DNA of 64,000 nucleotides from Limosilactobacillus pontis (GTDB lineage: Bacteria > Bacillota > Bacilli > Lactobacillales > Lactobacillaceae). The stretch is from contig NZ_PNFV01000002.1 of assembly GCF_002940945.1 (NCBI RefSeq), forward strand, positions 1-64,000, written 5' to 3'. The notes below the pieces were generated by a model. It saw only the letters and a list, made by a program, of their open reading frames with translations, was not told the DNA's origin and ran no database searches. Shown here piece after piece: positions 7,421 to 17,719 of the stretch (the first letter of the stretch is position 1; each line of letters begins with the position of its first letter). A program made the position numbers and the translations under genes.

Positions 7421-9673
7421 TTACTTTAATTCGAGCTTCTTGCCAGCAAGGTCGATGGTGATTGGGTCCCCGGATACCAGGTCGATCTTAGTACCATGCT
7501 TATCAACCTTGACCTTCAAGATCCGACCACGGAACATCTGCCGGAATTGGTAGGAGTCCCATTTCTTTGGCAGGAATGGTGCATAGTGGAGTTGACCATC
7601 ACGAACCCGCATGCCGGCAAACCCTTGTACAATATCGAGCCATGAACCAGTCATGGAAGTGATGTGCAGGCCATCGACGGTATCGTTATTGTAGTTGTCC
7701 AGGTCAAGACGAGCGGACCGTTCATACATCTCAACGGCCTTGTCTTCATAACCAAGGTCGGCAGCAATGATGGAGTAGACGGAAGCGGACAAGCTTGATT
7801 CATGAACCGTGTATTGTTCATAGAAGTCGAAGTTGTGCTTCTTCTGTTCCTTGGTGAAGTCGTCAATGAAGTCCCAAAGACCCTGGATAACGTCACCCTG
7901 CTTGATATATGGTGAGCGCAGAATCTTGTCCCATGACCAGTGCTGGTTGATTGGCAGTTGGTCGCTTGGGATGTCGGCGACTGGCTTGAGGTCCTTATCC
8001 ATAAAGCCATCGTTTTCTGGGAAGATGTCGCGTTCCTTGTCGTATGGAAGGTACATGTTGTCCACGATTGCTTGCCATTGCCGTTTTTCGTCTGCAGAGA
8101 CATTCAGCTTCTTAGCAACCTTGTCATCGACTTCCTTAAGGATTTCCAGGGTGTACTTCAGTGTCCAACGGCAGAGCAGGTTAGTGTACCAGTCATTGTT
8201 GACGTTGTTGTCGTATTCGTCAGGACCGGTTACACCATGGAGCATGTACTTGTTCTTCTGTTGTGAGTAGTGAACCCGGTCAGCCCAGAACCGTGAGATT
8301 TCGGTCAGAACTTCTGCACCCTCATTCAAAACGTAGGACTTGTCGCCGGTGTACTTCGTGTAGAGGTAAATAGCGTAGGCAATGTCCCCATTACGGTGAA
8401 TCTCTTCAAAGGTGATTTCCCATTCATTATGGCATTCGATTCCGTTGAAGGTAACCATCGGGAATAATGCACCCTTGAGGCCTTGTTCCTGGGCGTTGAT
8501 GAAGGCACCATCGAGTTGCTTGTAACGATACATCAGCAGGTTACGAGCAATCTCGGGGTTGGCAACCCCTAGGTAAACCGGAATACAGTAGGCTTCAGTG
8601 TCCCAGTAGGTTGCACCACCGTACTTCTCACCGGTGAAGCCCTTTGGTGAAATGTTCAACCGGTAGTCGTTACCGTAGTAGGTTGAGAAAAGCTGGAAGA
8701 GGTTGAAACGAATCCCCTGTTGGGCGCCCTCGTCACCTTCAATTTCAACATCAGACTTAGTCCACCGTTCAGCCCATTCGGCAACATGGTCGTCGAGCAG
8801 GGCGTCGAAGCTCTGGGTGTCAATTTGGTCGCTCAGTTCATCGAGGTGCTTTTCAATGGCTTCTTCGGTGTCAAAGTCACGAGAGGTTACCGTCAGACTC
8901 CGTTTTTCGAGGTTGACTTCCTTACCAGCAGCGACCGTGCCTGCAAATGTGTTGTAGGCGGTCTTGTCACTAGTACCATCACCGGCGTGGTCCAAGTTAG
9001 TCTTGGTCGTCGTCTTCATGCCAACAATGAATTGTGGTGTGCCGAAGTCGTTCTTCTTAGTCATGGAGGTCAGTTCGGCGTGTTCACCCGCAGCACTCTT
9101 GTTGAGGACATTCCAGAACTGTTCATCGTAGTTGGAATCCTCGTTGTAGACATCAGCATCGATCATGCTGGTGATTTCAACCTTAGCGTCATCAGCACCG
9201 CGGTTCTTGATGTGCAGACGTTGACCAACCAGTTCTTTCTGGGTAGCGCTGACAAACCGTTCAAAGTTGAAGTACATGGTCGTACCACCGATTTCAACGG
9301 TGAATTCACGTTCCAACACGCCCCGCTTCATATCGAGGTCCAGCTTGAAGTCCTTTGGCGTCTGCTTAGCCAGGTCCAGCTGTTCGCCATTAACCTTGAT
9401 GACCAGCTTCATGAAGTTGACAGCATTAATCATCTTACCAAAGTACTTCGGATAACCGTTCTTCCACCAACCAACACGGGTCTTGTCAGGGAACCATACC
9501 CCACCGAGGTAGAGGCCCTGCATATGGTCGCCGGAATAACCTTCTTCAAAGAAGCCCCGCATCCCGAGGTTTTCGTTTGCCAAACTTGTCATAGATTCTT
9601 GGAGACGCTTGTCTTCAGGATCCCAGGTCTTGGTAGCAACATGCCATGGGGCGATATCGAATGTCCGTTTCAT
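7421..9673 (-). CDS. mapP: Maltose phosphorylase (glycoside hydrolase family 65)
   Basis: It splits maltose with inorganic phosphate into glucose and beta-glucose-1-phosphate, saving one ATP compared with hydrolysis. The 750-residue protein has the GH65 architecture: an N-terminal beta-sandwich, an (alpha/alpha)6 barrel and a C-terminal beta domain. The general acid Glu lies in GVTGPDEYDNN at about residue 487, and the substrate-site stretch GGATYWDTEAY lies near 360. RBS AAAGGATTGAGAAAGCA precedes the ATG. Related GH65 phosphorylases act on kojibiose, trehalose or nigerose. Maltose is favoured by the adjoining MalT-type carrier and the high similarity to lactobacillus enzymes that I recognise. 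Confidence 0.93.
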   Translation of the reverse strand: MKRTFDIAPWHVATKTWDPEDKRLQESMTSLANENLGMRGFFEEGYSGDHMQGLYLGGVWFPDKTRVGWWKNGYPKYFGKMINAVNFMKLVIKVNGEQLDLAKQTPKDFKLDLDMKRGVLEREFTVEIGGTTMYFNFERFVSATQKELVGQRLHIKNRGADDAKVEITSMIDADVYNEDSNYDEQFWNVLNKSAAGEHAELTSMTKKNDFGTPQFIVGMKTTTKTNLDHAGDGTSDKTAYNTFAGTVAAGKEVNLEKRSLTVTSRDFDTEEAIEKHLDELSDQIDTQSFDALLDDHVAEWAERWTKSDVEIEGDEGAQQGIRFNLFQLFSTYYGNDYRLNISPKGFTGEKYGGATYWDTEAYCIPVYLGVANPEIARNLLMYRYKQLDGAFINAQEQGLKGALFPMVTFNGIECHNEWEITFEEIHRNGDIAYAIYLYTKYTGDKSYVLNEGAEVLTEISRFWADRVHYSQQKNKYMLHGVTGPDEYDNNVNNDWYTNLLCRWTLKYTLEILKEVDDKVAKKLNVSADEKRQWQAIVDNMYLPYDKERDIFPENDGFMDKDLKPVADIPSDQLPINQHWSWDKILRSPYIKQGDVIQGLWDFIDDFTKEQKKHNFDFYEQYTVHESSLSASVYSIIAADLGYEDKAVEMYERSARLDLDNYNNDTVDGLHITSMTGSWLDIVQGFAGMRVRDGQLHYAPFLPKKWDSYQFRQMFRGRILKVKVDKHGTKIDLVSGDPITIDLAGKKLELK

Positions 9674-9751
9674 TGCTTTCTCAATCCTTTCATAGAAATA
9701 AGGGTGTATTAGCTACGCCCTTATTGTAAATCCATTTATCAACTATTTTAA

Positions 9752-11098
9752 TTATTCAGCGTAGGTTTCCTTGATTGAGCCAACCGCCAAAGCACCACAG
9801 GCAAGGACGATCCCACCAACTAAGAACATGTTGACTTGGGAACCACCAAGCAGCGGGAACAGTGCGAAACTGAGCAGGGAGGCAACAATTTGTGGAAGAC
9901 AGATAGAACCGTTGAACAGACCCAGGTAAGTACCCATGTGCTTACCAGAGAGGGCGTTCGTAACAATGGTCAGTGGGTAAGTGTTCATACCAGCCCAGGC
10001 AATTCCGACCAGGATGTAAGAAACGATCAGAGCACCTTGTGAGTGAATGAAGAACACTGACAGGAAGCCAAGGGCACCAAGCAGCAGACTGCCGGCATAA
10101 CCAGCCTTGTGATACTTGTTAGGAACCTTGGCCAGTACGTATGACCATACAACGGCGGCGATTGATTGAACGGCGGCTAAGACACCGTACCAGTTACCAG
10201 CGGCTTGGTAGCCAGCGGAAGTAGCGTTAGTCGTGTTCCAAACATTCTTGGCAATCGCACCGGCGGAGTAAGTCCACAGGTATTGGAATGCGAACCAGCA
10301 GAAGAACTGAACCAGGGTAACGGTCCAGAAGGCCTTTGGTGCGTGCTTCAACAGCTCGAACCAGTTACCACCCTTACTGTTATCTTCTTCGGAGATCCCG
10401 TGATACATTGCGTAGGTTGCTGGGTCATATTCGTGAACACGGAAAACCGTGAACAGGCTGGTGATAACCAAGAGAGCGGCACCAACATAGAAGGAAATGA
10501 TAACTGAATCAGGAACGACACCCTTCTTAGCGGTGTTGGCAACCCCGAACCAGGTCAGCAGGAACGGGAAGATGGCGGCCAGAACAGCACCAGTGTTTGA
10601 TAAGAAACTCTGAATCCCGTATGCATAACTCTTTTGGTCGTCGTTGACCATGTCCCCGACCATCATCTTGAATGGTTGCATAGCCACGTTGGATGACAGG
10701 TCCAGGAGGGCAACAGTGATGGCTCCGAACCACAGAGCGGCCAGTGAACCATAACCAAAGCCAAAGCTACCAGAGTTCGGCAACAGCAGCATAACAATAA
10801 CCGCCACGATCATCCCTAGCAACAGGTATGGAAGACGGCGACCACCGAGCTTTGGTGCCCAGGTACGGTCTGAGTAATAACCGATAATCGGTTGAACAAT
10901 TAAACCAGCCAGTGGTGGCAGGATGAAGAACCATCCCAGGTTGTTAGGGTCGGCACCAATCGTTTGGAAGATCCGGCTCATTTGTGAACTTTGCAAGGTA
11001 AAGGCGGTTTGGACACCAAGGAACCCGAAGTTAATCATCCAGATGGTTGACTTCGAGAGCGCTGGTAATCCGGCACCGGCGGACTTTTCTTGACTCAT
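9752..11098 (-). CDS. malT: Maltose transporter, MFS/GPH-like permease
   Basis: A twelve-helix permease that imports maltose, probably by proton symport, for the phosphorylase encoded next in the operon. Long hydrophobic segments alternate with short loops. YYSDRTWAPKLGGRRLPYL is the loop 2-3 signature of the SLC45/GPH-like sugar carriers. The ATG at 11098 is preceded by AAGGAG at good spacing; an in-frame TTG at 11107 is rejected because it would sit too close to that RBS. The gene is first in the malT-mapP-pgmB operon and is controlled by the operator/cre region just upstream. Confidence 0.93.
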   Translation of the reverse strand: MSQEKSAGAGLPALSKSTIWMINFGFLGVQTAFTLQSSQMSRIFQTIGADPNNLGWFFILPPLAGLIVQPIIGYYSDRTWAPKLGGRRLPYLLLGMIVAVIVMLLLPNSGSFGFGYGSLAALWFGAITVALLDLSSNVAMQPFKMMVGDMVNDDQKSYAYGIQSFLSNTGAVLAAIFPFLLTWFGVANTAKKGVVPDSVIISFYVGAALLVITSLFTVFRVHEYDPATYAMYHGISEEDNSKGGNWFELLKHAPKAFWTVTLVQFFCWFAFQYLWTYSAGAIAKNVWNTTNATSAGYQAAGNWYGVLAAVQSIAAVVWSYVLAKVPNKYHKAGYAGSLLLGALGFLSVFFIHSQGALIVSYILVGIAWAGMNTYPLTIVTNALSGKHMGTYLGLFNGSICLPQIVASLLSFALFPLLGGSQVNMFLVGGIVLACGALAVGSIKETYAE

Positions 11099-11151
11099 TA
11101 CAAACAACTCCTTAATTCATACAACAATAATTGCTCTCCTATGAAGTTTCT

Positions 11152-11241
11152 TGTAAGCGCTTCATAGACTTTACGGTAATAATATACCAAAATTATTCTA
11201 ATTGTGCAACCGTTTGCGCAAAATTTATGCAAACGGTTGCA
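11152..11241 (-). promoter_or_regulatory. Maltose operon promoter with two LacI-type operators and a cre
   Basis: On the minus strand the -35 TTGCAC (11204-11209) and -10 TATATT (11181-11186) are exactly 17 bases apart. Two operator palindromes flank the -35: TGCAACCGTTTGCG at 11205-11218 overlaps it, and TGCAAACGGTTGCA at 11228-11241 lies 23 bp upstream. Together they form a perfect larger inverted repeat, GCAACCGTTTGC / GCAAACGGTTGC. Downstream of the predicted transcription start, TGTAAGCGCTTCAT at 11152-11165 matches the CcpA cre consensus at 13 of 14 positions. The natural regulator is the LacI-family protein encoded at 12586-13521. Whether it represses or activates cannot be read from position alone. 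Confidence 0.85.
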
Positions 11242-11253
11242 GTGAAAATAATG

Positions 11254-11284
11254 AAAAAGGCCGTGATCACGGGATTTCACGGCC
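11254..11284 (-). terminator. Terminator of the thiolase gene
   Basis: GGCCGTGA (11259-11266) pairs with TCACGGCC (11277-11284), followed on the minus strand by TTTTT. It separates the thiolase transcript from the maltose promoter. Confidence 0.88.
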
Positions 11285-11311
11285 AAAAATTTTAACTAAA
11301 TTTTTAACTTA

Positions 11312-12487
11312 TTAGCGACGGACCAAGGCCGCGATTCCCATTCCCCCACCAACACAGAGGGAGGCGACCCCAGTATGCTGATCATGGTCGCCCAACTCAT
11401 GAACTAGGGTAACCAGGATCCGGGCCCCGGAACAGCCAACCGGATGACCGAGGGCAATCGCTCCACCACGGGGGTTAACCGTCGCCGGATCGAGTTTCAG
11501 CCAATTCTGACAGACCAGAGTCTGACTGGCAAAAGCCTCATTGATCTCATAGCAGTCGACGTCAGTAGGGGTCAGGCCAGTTGTTTGAAAGAGCCGGTTG
11601 ATCGCGTAGTAGGGACCGAGGCCCATCACCGCCGGATCGATTCCGACTAGGGAGGCGCCTGCCCACTCGGCCAGCGGAGTCAAGCCAAATTCTTTTACCG
11701 CGCTGGCCGATGCCAATGCAACGGCGGCTGCCCCATCGTTGATCCCCGAAGCGTTACCGGCCGTGACGGTACCATCCGATTTGAAGGCCGGCTTCAGCTT
11801 GGCCAAGGCCGCTAAGGAGGTATCTGGGCGTGGCGCCTCGTCCGTGTTGACCACGCGGCTGCCATGACGGTCAGTGACTGTCACCGGGGTAATCTCCGCA
11901 TTAAAGGCCCCGGCGGCTTGAGCACGGACCGCCCTCTGGTGACTGACCAGTGCGAACTCGTCTTGCTGAGCACGGGTGATCTGGTAGCGATCGTTGATGT
12001 TCTCTGCAGTAATCCCCATCGGGTAGTCACCATAGACGTCCTGAAGCGCATCCTTCTGCATGGCATCAATCAGGGTACCATTACCGAAATGGTACCCACC
12101 CCGCGCCTTTGCAAGAACGTAAGGGGCATTGGTCATGCTCTCCATCCCCCCAGCGACAATGACTCTGGCCTGACCGGACTGAATCAGACTCGCTGCCATA
12201 TTAATGCTGGAGAGGCCGGACGCACAGACATCATTGATCGTTATAGCAGGCACCCCCTGGCCCAGACCTGCAGCCATAGCAGCCTGACGGGCCGGGTTCT
12301 GGCCGCTACCTGCCTGGATAACGTTCCCCATCAGGACCTGGTCAACTTGGCCGGCACTCAGGCCTGCCTTGGCCACCGTGTCTTTGATTACCGTCGCACC
12401 AAGCTGGACAGCCGTCAATGGTGCCAGGGCCCCATTGAATTTGCCAATTGGCGTCCGCTGAGCCGCCACAATGTAAACTTTCTCCAT
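11312..12487 (-). CDS. Acetyl-CoA C-acetyltransferase (thiolase)
   Basis: It condenses two acetyl-CoA to acetoacetyl-CoA, in lactobacilli normally the entry step of the mevalonate route to isoprenoids. The three catalytic residues are visible: C88 in NDVCASGL, H at about 349 in LGHPVGCSG, and C at about 379 in LCVGGGMG. NEAFA is also present. The ATG at 12487 gives a normal 391-residue protein starting MEKVYIVAAQRTPIG, behind a GGGGG-type RBS. The longer frame to 12568 runs into the upstream terminator and is rejected. No other mevalonate genes are adjacent. It is monocistronic and lies between the maltose operon and its presumed regulator. Confidence 0.93.
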   Translation of the reverse strand: MEKVYIVAAQRTPIGKFNGALAPLTAVQLGATVIKDTVAKAGLSAGQVDQVLMGNVIQAGSGQNPARQAAMAAGLGQGVPAITINDVCASGLSSINMAASLIQSGQARVIVAGGMESMTNAPYVLAKARGGYHFGNGTLIDAMQKDALQDVYGDYPMGITAENINDRYQITRAQQDEFALVSHQRAVRAQAAGAFNAEITPVTVTDRHGSRVVNTDEAPRPDTSLAALAKLKPAFKSDGTVTAGNASGINDGAAAVALASASAVKEFGLTPLAEWAGASLVGIDPAVMGLGPYYAINRLFQTTGLTPTDVDCYEINEAFASQTLVCQNWLKLDPATVNPRGGAIALGHPVGCSGARILVTLVHELGDHDQHTGVASLCVGGGMGIAALVRR

Positions 12488-12555
12488 GAATTGATTCCCC
12501 CATCTCTCAGTTATCAACCCAATTAGTTTAGCGATATCCGTTATTTTAAGCAAGA

Positions 12556-12582
12556 AAAAGGAGTCCATGTCAGACTCCTTTT
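12556..12582 (-). terminator. Terminator of the LacI-family regulator gene
   Basis: AAAAGGAGTC (12556-12565) and GACTCCTTTT (12573-12582) form a perfect stem directly after the regulator stop codon, with T residues at its 3' side. Confidence 0.88.
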
Positions 12583-12585
12583 ATA

Positions 12586-13521
12586 CTAATCATAAATTTT
12601 AAAGTCCACCTGCTGGTGATCCTTGCGAGAATTGAAGAGCAATTCCACCGCTGCTTTACCCAGTTCGCGGGGCTGGAGATCGATCCGCTCACTCTCGTGC
12701 AACAGCATTCCCATCAACCGGCTGTTGTTGAAGCAGACTGTCGGCAGGTTATACCGCTGCAGTTTACGGTTCAACCGACCATACAAGATATCATCAGCAC
12801 AGACAATCCCGTCAATCTCAGAATGATGATCTAGGAACTGGTCGATACTTTCGTCCCTGCTAGCTGCCCAGGTGAGGGCTGGCAACTGGTGAGCAGTCAT
12901 GCACTGCCGGTAACCGTCACGCCGATCCAGCTCGTAGGTCCAGTTAGCCCCCGACTCGACGAAAACTGGCTGTCGGGCGCCATGACGGGTCAGCAGCTGT
13001 TCCGTTGCTACTTGCCCTGCTTTGATATTGTCATTGTCGACAAAACGGTCAGGGTGCTGGCCAGTCGGTCGCCCAATTACCACAAAATTAAGCCGATTTT
13101 TCCGCAGGTAAGCGGTCACCGGATCGTTAACCATCGTATAGAAGACCAAGAAGTTGTGGACCTTGGACTGGGTCACCATCGACTTGACACTAGCCAGAAG
13201 CTCCTGAGAATTAGGGGCAATTGCCACCACCATCTCGTACCGCAGCGGCTTAAGAGCGCTACTAACCCCCCGCATCAGGTCAATATGAAATGGGTTAGCT
13301 GGCGCCGTGTCACTGGTCACCGGAAATACCAGGCCGACCATGTTCGATTCGCCCCGTGTCAGGTTCTGGGCGTTGTAATTAGGCTGATAGTTCAACTCGC
13401 TAGCCACCTGTTTGACCTTCAGCCGAGTCGCCTGGCTGATACGCGGGTTATCATTGAGCGCCCGGGACGCAGTCGATACCGACACCCCGGCGCGCTGGGC
13501 AATATCCTTAATGGTTGCCAC
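12586..13521 (-). CDS. LacI-family transcriptional regulator, probable maltose regulator (MalR-like)
   Basis: DNA-binding sugar sensor of 311 residues. The N-terminal LacI helix-turn-helix is clear ([20 protein letters not shown]), with the hinge region near residue 50, followed by a periplasmic-binding-protein-like ligand domain. The start is GTG at 13521, behind GAGGTGAG. Upstream in-frame codons would place the HTH away from the N-terminus, which is unusual. The start region overlaps the 3' end of addA by 14 bases, so addBA read-through probably contributes to its expression. Its recognition helix and proximity make it the best candidate for the two TGCAAACGGTTGCA-like operators before malT. 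Confidence 0.85.
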   Translation of the reverse strand: MATIKDIAQRAGVSVSTASRALNDNPRISQATRLKVKQVASELNYQPNYNAQNLTRGESNMVGLVFPVTSDTAPANPFHIDLMRGVSSALKPLRYEMVVAIAPNSQELLASVKSMVTQSKVHNFLVFYTMVNDPVTAYLRKNRLNFVVIGRPTGQHPDRFVDNDNIKAGQVATEQLLTRHGARQPVFVESGANWTYELDRRDGYRQCMTAHQLPALTWAASRDESIDQFLDHHSEIDGIVCADDILYGRLNRKLQRYNLPTVCFNNSRLMGMLLHESERIDLQPRELGKAAVELLFNSRKDHQQVDFKIYD

Positions 13522-16500
13522 TCTGCTCACCTCTACCTTGAATTGATACAAACTCACTCAATTCTAACAGGTATAAGCCCATTTGAACAACTGGTCTTGG
13601 TTGCATGATGTTTAACGCCTCGGCATACAGGCGCAACTGACCACTGTACTTTTTAACGACCTGCTTAATGGCAGCAGGTGTGTGGGCTGGCAGGTGGTCA
13701 GTCTTGTAATCGACCAGGATGATCCCATCATCGGTGACCAGGTAGCCATCGATAATCCCGTGGATCAAGACCTGGTCATCATCGTCAGGGGCAATATCAG
13801 CAAACGGTTCGTGACCATTCATGATCATCGCAAATGGTTCCTCTCGATGATAATTATCCGGAGCGGCCAGGATCTGCGTACCGACTGCGGTCTTGAAGAA
13901 ATTCACAATTCCGCTGATGTTGATCTGACTAGCAACGGCCGGAGTCACCAAGCCCTGACGCTGCAGGCCGGCAATCTCATTCTTAACCACGGCCGTTGTG
14001 ACTGGCGAGTCAAGGGGCAGCTTCTGAAAAACGAGGTGGGTTGCCGTCCCCACTTGGGTCGCCTGAGGTCGGCTAGTGTCCTGCTGGATGAAACTCGGCA
14101 CAGCAAAGTCAGGATTGATATAGATCCCACTATGCCGCCGTTCAGCTACCTGATCATCTAGCTGGTCTGGATTGTCAGCGTAATCGTACTGACCCAGGCG
14201 GGGATCATCATCCTCGAAGACCCGCTTGACGTCAGTGACCGACTGGTAGGCCGTCGTTTTGGTGGCTGCCTGGTGTGGGTATTGGTAGCCTAGGACTTGG
14301 GCAAAGTCCAATTGCTTAGCTGGTTGGTCTGAAGCCGGTGACGTGGTGCTAGCCGCAGTAGCTGAATTGCCAGTAACCGTCAACTTAGCAAGACCAGCCG
14401 CGTCGTAAGCCCGAACTACAAAATCCTGGGCAGCGGTTTCTTTGGCCCGCGAATCATTGCCTGCCAGGGCACTGGCCGTCAGGGATACGTCCCCCACCGT
14501 CAGAGCCGAGGCAGTAAAACCGTTAGTCTCATTGGCGTAGCGGGCGAGGGCCAGGCCAATCCAATCCATGAACGAGTTGGCATCAAGCCGCGGCTGGGGG
14601 CTCAGCACCGTCTCCGGACTCTGAAAGGCCTTCTGCCACCGCGACCAGGCGGTGACCAGACTCTTTTTCTTCATCTCTTCGTTGAAGGAACCAGTGATAA
14701 AGAGCCGCTGTTCGGCCCGGGTCAAGGCTACGTAGAGTACCCGCAGGTCCTCCGCCCGTTCACTACGACCGATCATGTCGACAATCACCTGTCGCTGAGG
14801 AGTATCATAAACCACTCGATCAGTATCCAACCAGCGGATACCAGCACCAACCTTAGCATCCACCACGGCAGACGTCCGTTTGGCGCTATCGTTGAAGCCA
14901 TGGGTGGTATCGACCAGGAAGACGATTGGAAACTGGAGTCCCTTACTCCCGTGAATGGTCATTACGTTGACCGTGTTGGCCGTCAGCTGGGCCGGCGCTA
15001 CCCCGAGATCCTTGTCGTGTTCCTGCATTTTCTCGATGAAGCGGATAAACTGGTAGAGGCCCTTGAAGCTGCTCTCCTCATAGGTACGAGCCCGTTGGTA
15101 AAGCGCATGCAGATTGGCCTGACGTTGCTGACCACCACGCATTGCACCCACGTAGTCCAAATAACCGGTCCGCTGGTAAATCTGCCATATCAAGTCAACC
15201 AGGGTCTCCTGCTGGGCGGTGTGCCGAAACTGATCAAGTTGGTCCATCAAGGTGACTAATTTCTGGTAGAGGGTCCGCTGACGGGTGGTGTTCAGCAGCT
15301 CATTGGCGTTCTTATAGGGCCGCATCTTATGATGGTGCTGGTAATTGAAGATAAAGGTCTTCAAAGCGGTGTAGTAGTCAGCCGCTTGATTCTGCAGACG
15401 GATGAAGGCCAGTTCCTGGTTATCCAGGCCAACAACTGGCGAGCGTAGGACTGCCACCAGGGGAATGTCCTGGTGGGGGTTATCAATCACTTTAAGCAGG
15501 GACAGCATAACCCGGACCTCGGTGGCCTGAAAGTAGCTCTCAACATCATGCACGGTCAGAGGGATATCGAGACGGCTAAACTGTTCCATCAGCGTATTAT
15601 TTACTTCCTTAGTTCGCTCAAGGATGACGATATCACCGTACTGGACGGGTCGCATCTTCTGCTGGTCGGCATCATAGATCTGAGCGTGTCCCTCAACCAG
15701 CTGCTTAATCCGTCGGCCAACCATCTGGAACTCGCCAACTAACTTGTCGGTTTCACGCTGAAGACCCTGATCAGCCGAAGTCTCCTGCTGATGAGCATTG
15801 GCATCGTAGAGCATAATCTCAACCGGCTTAGGCTTGTCGGCATCATCGTAGTAATGAGCAGCATACTTAAGATCTGCATCCTGATCATAGGCAATCTCGC
15901 CGACGGTCGGATCCATCAGCTGACGGAAGAGAAGATTGGTGAAGGTAGTGACATTTCGCATTGAGCGAAAATTCTCCCCCAAGACGATTGCTGCGCTCCC
16001 AGCTGCGTGCTGGTAGCGCTGATACTTGTTAAGGAAAAGCGAGGGATCGGCCTCCCGGAAACGGTAAATCGACTGCTTAACATCCCCCACCATAAAGAGG
16101 TTATGGGCATCATCCTTGGCTAATCGCATCAAGATACTTTCCTGGAGCTGGTTGGTATCCTGGTACTCGTCAATCATAATCGCCTGGTAGTGGTCCTGCA
16201 GGTTAGCGACCAGGGCCTGCCAGTCTGGATCATCTGCTTTCGGACTGAGGATCTGGTAAGCGTAGTGCTCTAGATCACTGAACTCGAGAACATGACGGTT
16301 AAGTTTGGTTTGCTGGTATTGGTCCAGAAAGTCCTGGGTAACCAAACTCAGCTTGCGCAAGATCTCCTGAGCATGCTGCGAAACTGTCCGGAGCTGATTC
16401 TCATCATAGATAAAGAAGTGATCATTGAGCCGCCCGAGTTGTTCCCGAATCCCCTTACGTGTCGCCTTGATTGTCTCGTGGGCGACGATCATCTCCGCGG

Positions 16501-17719
16501 TTGCATCCTTGGGCTTGTTGGCGATGCGGCCAAAGGCCAGGTTGGTAAAGGCCGCCCGTAGTGAGTCCCAAGTCACAGGTTTGAACACATCAAGGACCAC
16601 TTGGAGGCGCTGCTGGTCCTGGACCAGCACCTGTTGCGCCGACGGCAGATCTGCCGCTCGATCGGCCAAGTCGGCAAACTGTTTCTGCAGCATCTGAACC
16701 TGAGTCACCAGTTGGGCCTCGTCATTTTCGTTTCCTAGGTAGTCTGAGACCAGCTGCTCCCAATCTTTCTTGAGCTGGTTGCGGTCGTCTCTGAGGGAAT
16801 TGTAGGTATCTAGCAGGTCGGTATCCTTTGGCTTACCCCGAAAGTTAGCGAAATTGACTTGTTTAAGGGCCACCTGCACGTCACGATCTGCCCCACCATT
16901 TACCTGATCAACTAGCTGCTGAAGGGCCGCTCGATCCTGGCGTACCGTTGCGGCGTCCCCGTCCAGCCCCGCCTGTTCGGCTCGCTGAATGGCTTCCTCC
17001 TCATCGCGTTGAAGCTGGTGAAGCCGTTCAATCAGCACTGGCCTAAGACGGCGCTGATAAAAGGCTGACGTCAGCACGTCCCCCGCTGCGAGGTCATAGC
17101 TGGATGGCAGCTGTTGCAACCAGGCAGCCGGATCGGCCTGGGCATTGGCCACATCGTAGAGTTTCAGGATCAAGTCGTCAAGGCCCTGATCATCCCGGTC
17201 ACTTGAGAAATTGAGTACCAACTGGCGGAAGGAAGCCACACCGTCATCTTTCTGGTCGGCATCTGCGTAGTAACGCTCACTAACCGCACTCCAAACCTCT
17301 TCCTCAAGCAAGAGCTGCTCCGTTTGATCTGTCAGCATCCGAAACTGGGGATCTAGGTTGATTAAATAGTAATAGCGTTTAATAAGCTTTAAGCAGAAGG
17401 CGTGGATGGTACTGATATCGGCCGCGGCCAGACGATTAATCTGGTTGGTCATCCGATCGCGCAGCGCCTTGGGTTTGCTAGGATCCTGGGCGATCTTTTG
17501 AAGAGCCGCTCGAATCTTGTCGCGCATATTCTTAGCGGCCGCGTCGGTGAAGGTTACCAGCAGCATCCGGTCGATGTCCTGGCCTTCCTGGATCAGCTTA
17601 ATCACCCGGTTGACTAGGACAGCGGTCTTCCCGGATCCGGCTGAGGCTGAAACCAGGATATTCTTTCCCCGGGTATCGATTGCCGCTGCCTGGGCTTTTG
17701 TAGGCTTAAATTCTGCCAT
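13508..17719 (-). CDS. addA: ATP-dependent helicase/nuclease subunit A (AddA/RexA)
   Basis: Motor and nuclease subunit of the AddAB (RexAB) complex that resects double-strand breaks and degrades linear DNA up to Chi. A UvrD-type superfamily 1 helicase occupies most of its 1403 residues: Walker [12 protein letters not shown] at 24-34, [11 protein letters not shown] for motif II, and [16 protein letters not shown] for motif V. The C-terminal RecB-type nuclease shows HGIIDGYL followed by ILVDYKTD near residue 1340. Its ATG overlaps the addB stop by one base, so the two are translationally coupled. Length is slightly above the Bacillus protein (about 1230), largely from insertions in the middle third. 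Confidence 0.96.
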   Translation of the reverse strand: MAEFKPTKAQAAAIDTRGKNILVSASAGSGKTAVLVNRVIKLIQEGQDIDRMLLVTFTDAAAKNMRDKIRAALQKIAQDPSKPKALRDRMTNQINRLAAADISTIHAFCLKLIKRYYYLINLDPQFRMLTDQTEQLLLEEEVWSAVSERYYADADQKDDGVASFRQLVLNFSSDRDDQGLDDLILKLYDVANAQADPAAWLQQLPSSYDLAAGDVLTSAFYQRRLRPVLIERLHQLQRDEEEAIQRAEQAGLDGDAATVRQDRAALQQLVDQVNGGADRDVQVALKQVNFANFRGKPKDTDLLDTYNSLRDDRNQLKKDWEQLVSDYLGNENDEAQLVTQVQMLQKQFADLADRAADLPSAQQVLVQDQQRLQVVLDVFKPVTWDSLRAAFTNLAFGRIANKPKDATAEMIVAHETIKATRKGIREQLGRLNDHFFIYDENQLRTVSQHAQEILRKLSLVTQDFLDQYQQTKLNRHVLEFSDLEHYAYQILSPKADDPDWQALVANLQDHYQAIMIDEYQDTNQLQESILMRLAKDDAHNLFMVGDVKQSIYRFREADPSLFLNKYQRYQHAAGSAAIVLGENFRSMRNVTTFTNLLFRQLMDPTVGEIAYDQDADLKYAAHYYDDADKPKPVEIMLYDANAHQQETSADQGLQRETDKLVGEFQMVGRRIKQLVEGHAQIYDADQQKMRPVQYGDIVILERTKEVNNTLMEQFSRLDIPLTVHDVESYFQATEVRVMLSLLKVIDNPHQDIPLVAVLRSPVVGLDNQELAFIRLQNQAADYYTALKTFIFNYQHHHKMRPYKNANELLNTTRQRTLYQKLVTLMDQLDQFRHTAQQETLVDLIWQIYQRTGYLDYVGAMRGGQQRQANLHALYQRARTYEESSFKGLYQFIRFIEKMQEHDKDLGVAPAQLTANTVNVMTIHGSKGLQFPIVFLVDTTHGFNDSAKRTSAVVDAKVGAGIRWLDTDRVVYDTPQRQVIVDMIGRSERAEDLRVLYVALTRAEQRLFITGSFNEEMKKKSLVTAWSRWQKAFQSPETVLSPQPRLDANSFMDWIGLALARYANETNGFTASALTVGDVSLTASALAGNDSRAKETAAQDFVVRAYDAAGLAKLTVTGNSATAASTTSPASDQPAKQLDFAQVLGYQYPHQAATKTTAYQSVTDVKRVFEDDDPRLGQYDYADNPDQLDDQVAERRHSGIYINPDFAVPSFIQQDTSRPQATQVGTATHLVFQKLPLDSPVTTAVVKNEIAGLQRQGLVTPAVASQINISGIVNFFKTAVGTQILAAPDNYHREEPFAMIMNGHEPFADIAPDDDDQVLIHGIIDGYLVTDDGIILVDYKTDHLPAHTPAAIKQVVKKYSGQLRLYAEALNIMQPRPVVQMGLYLLELSEFVSIQGRGEQSGNH

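Noticed and set aside
8720..9712. Long + strand open frame (330 codons) opposite maltose phosphorylase
   Set aside because: It lies fully antisense to a well-conserved GH65 gene, has no RBS and no recognisable domain; codon bias of the real gene keeps the opposite frame open.
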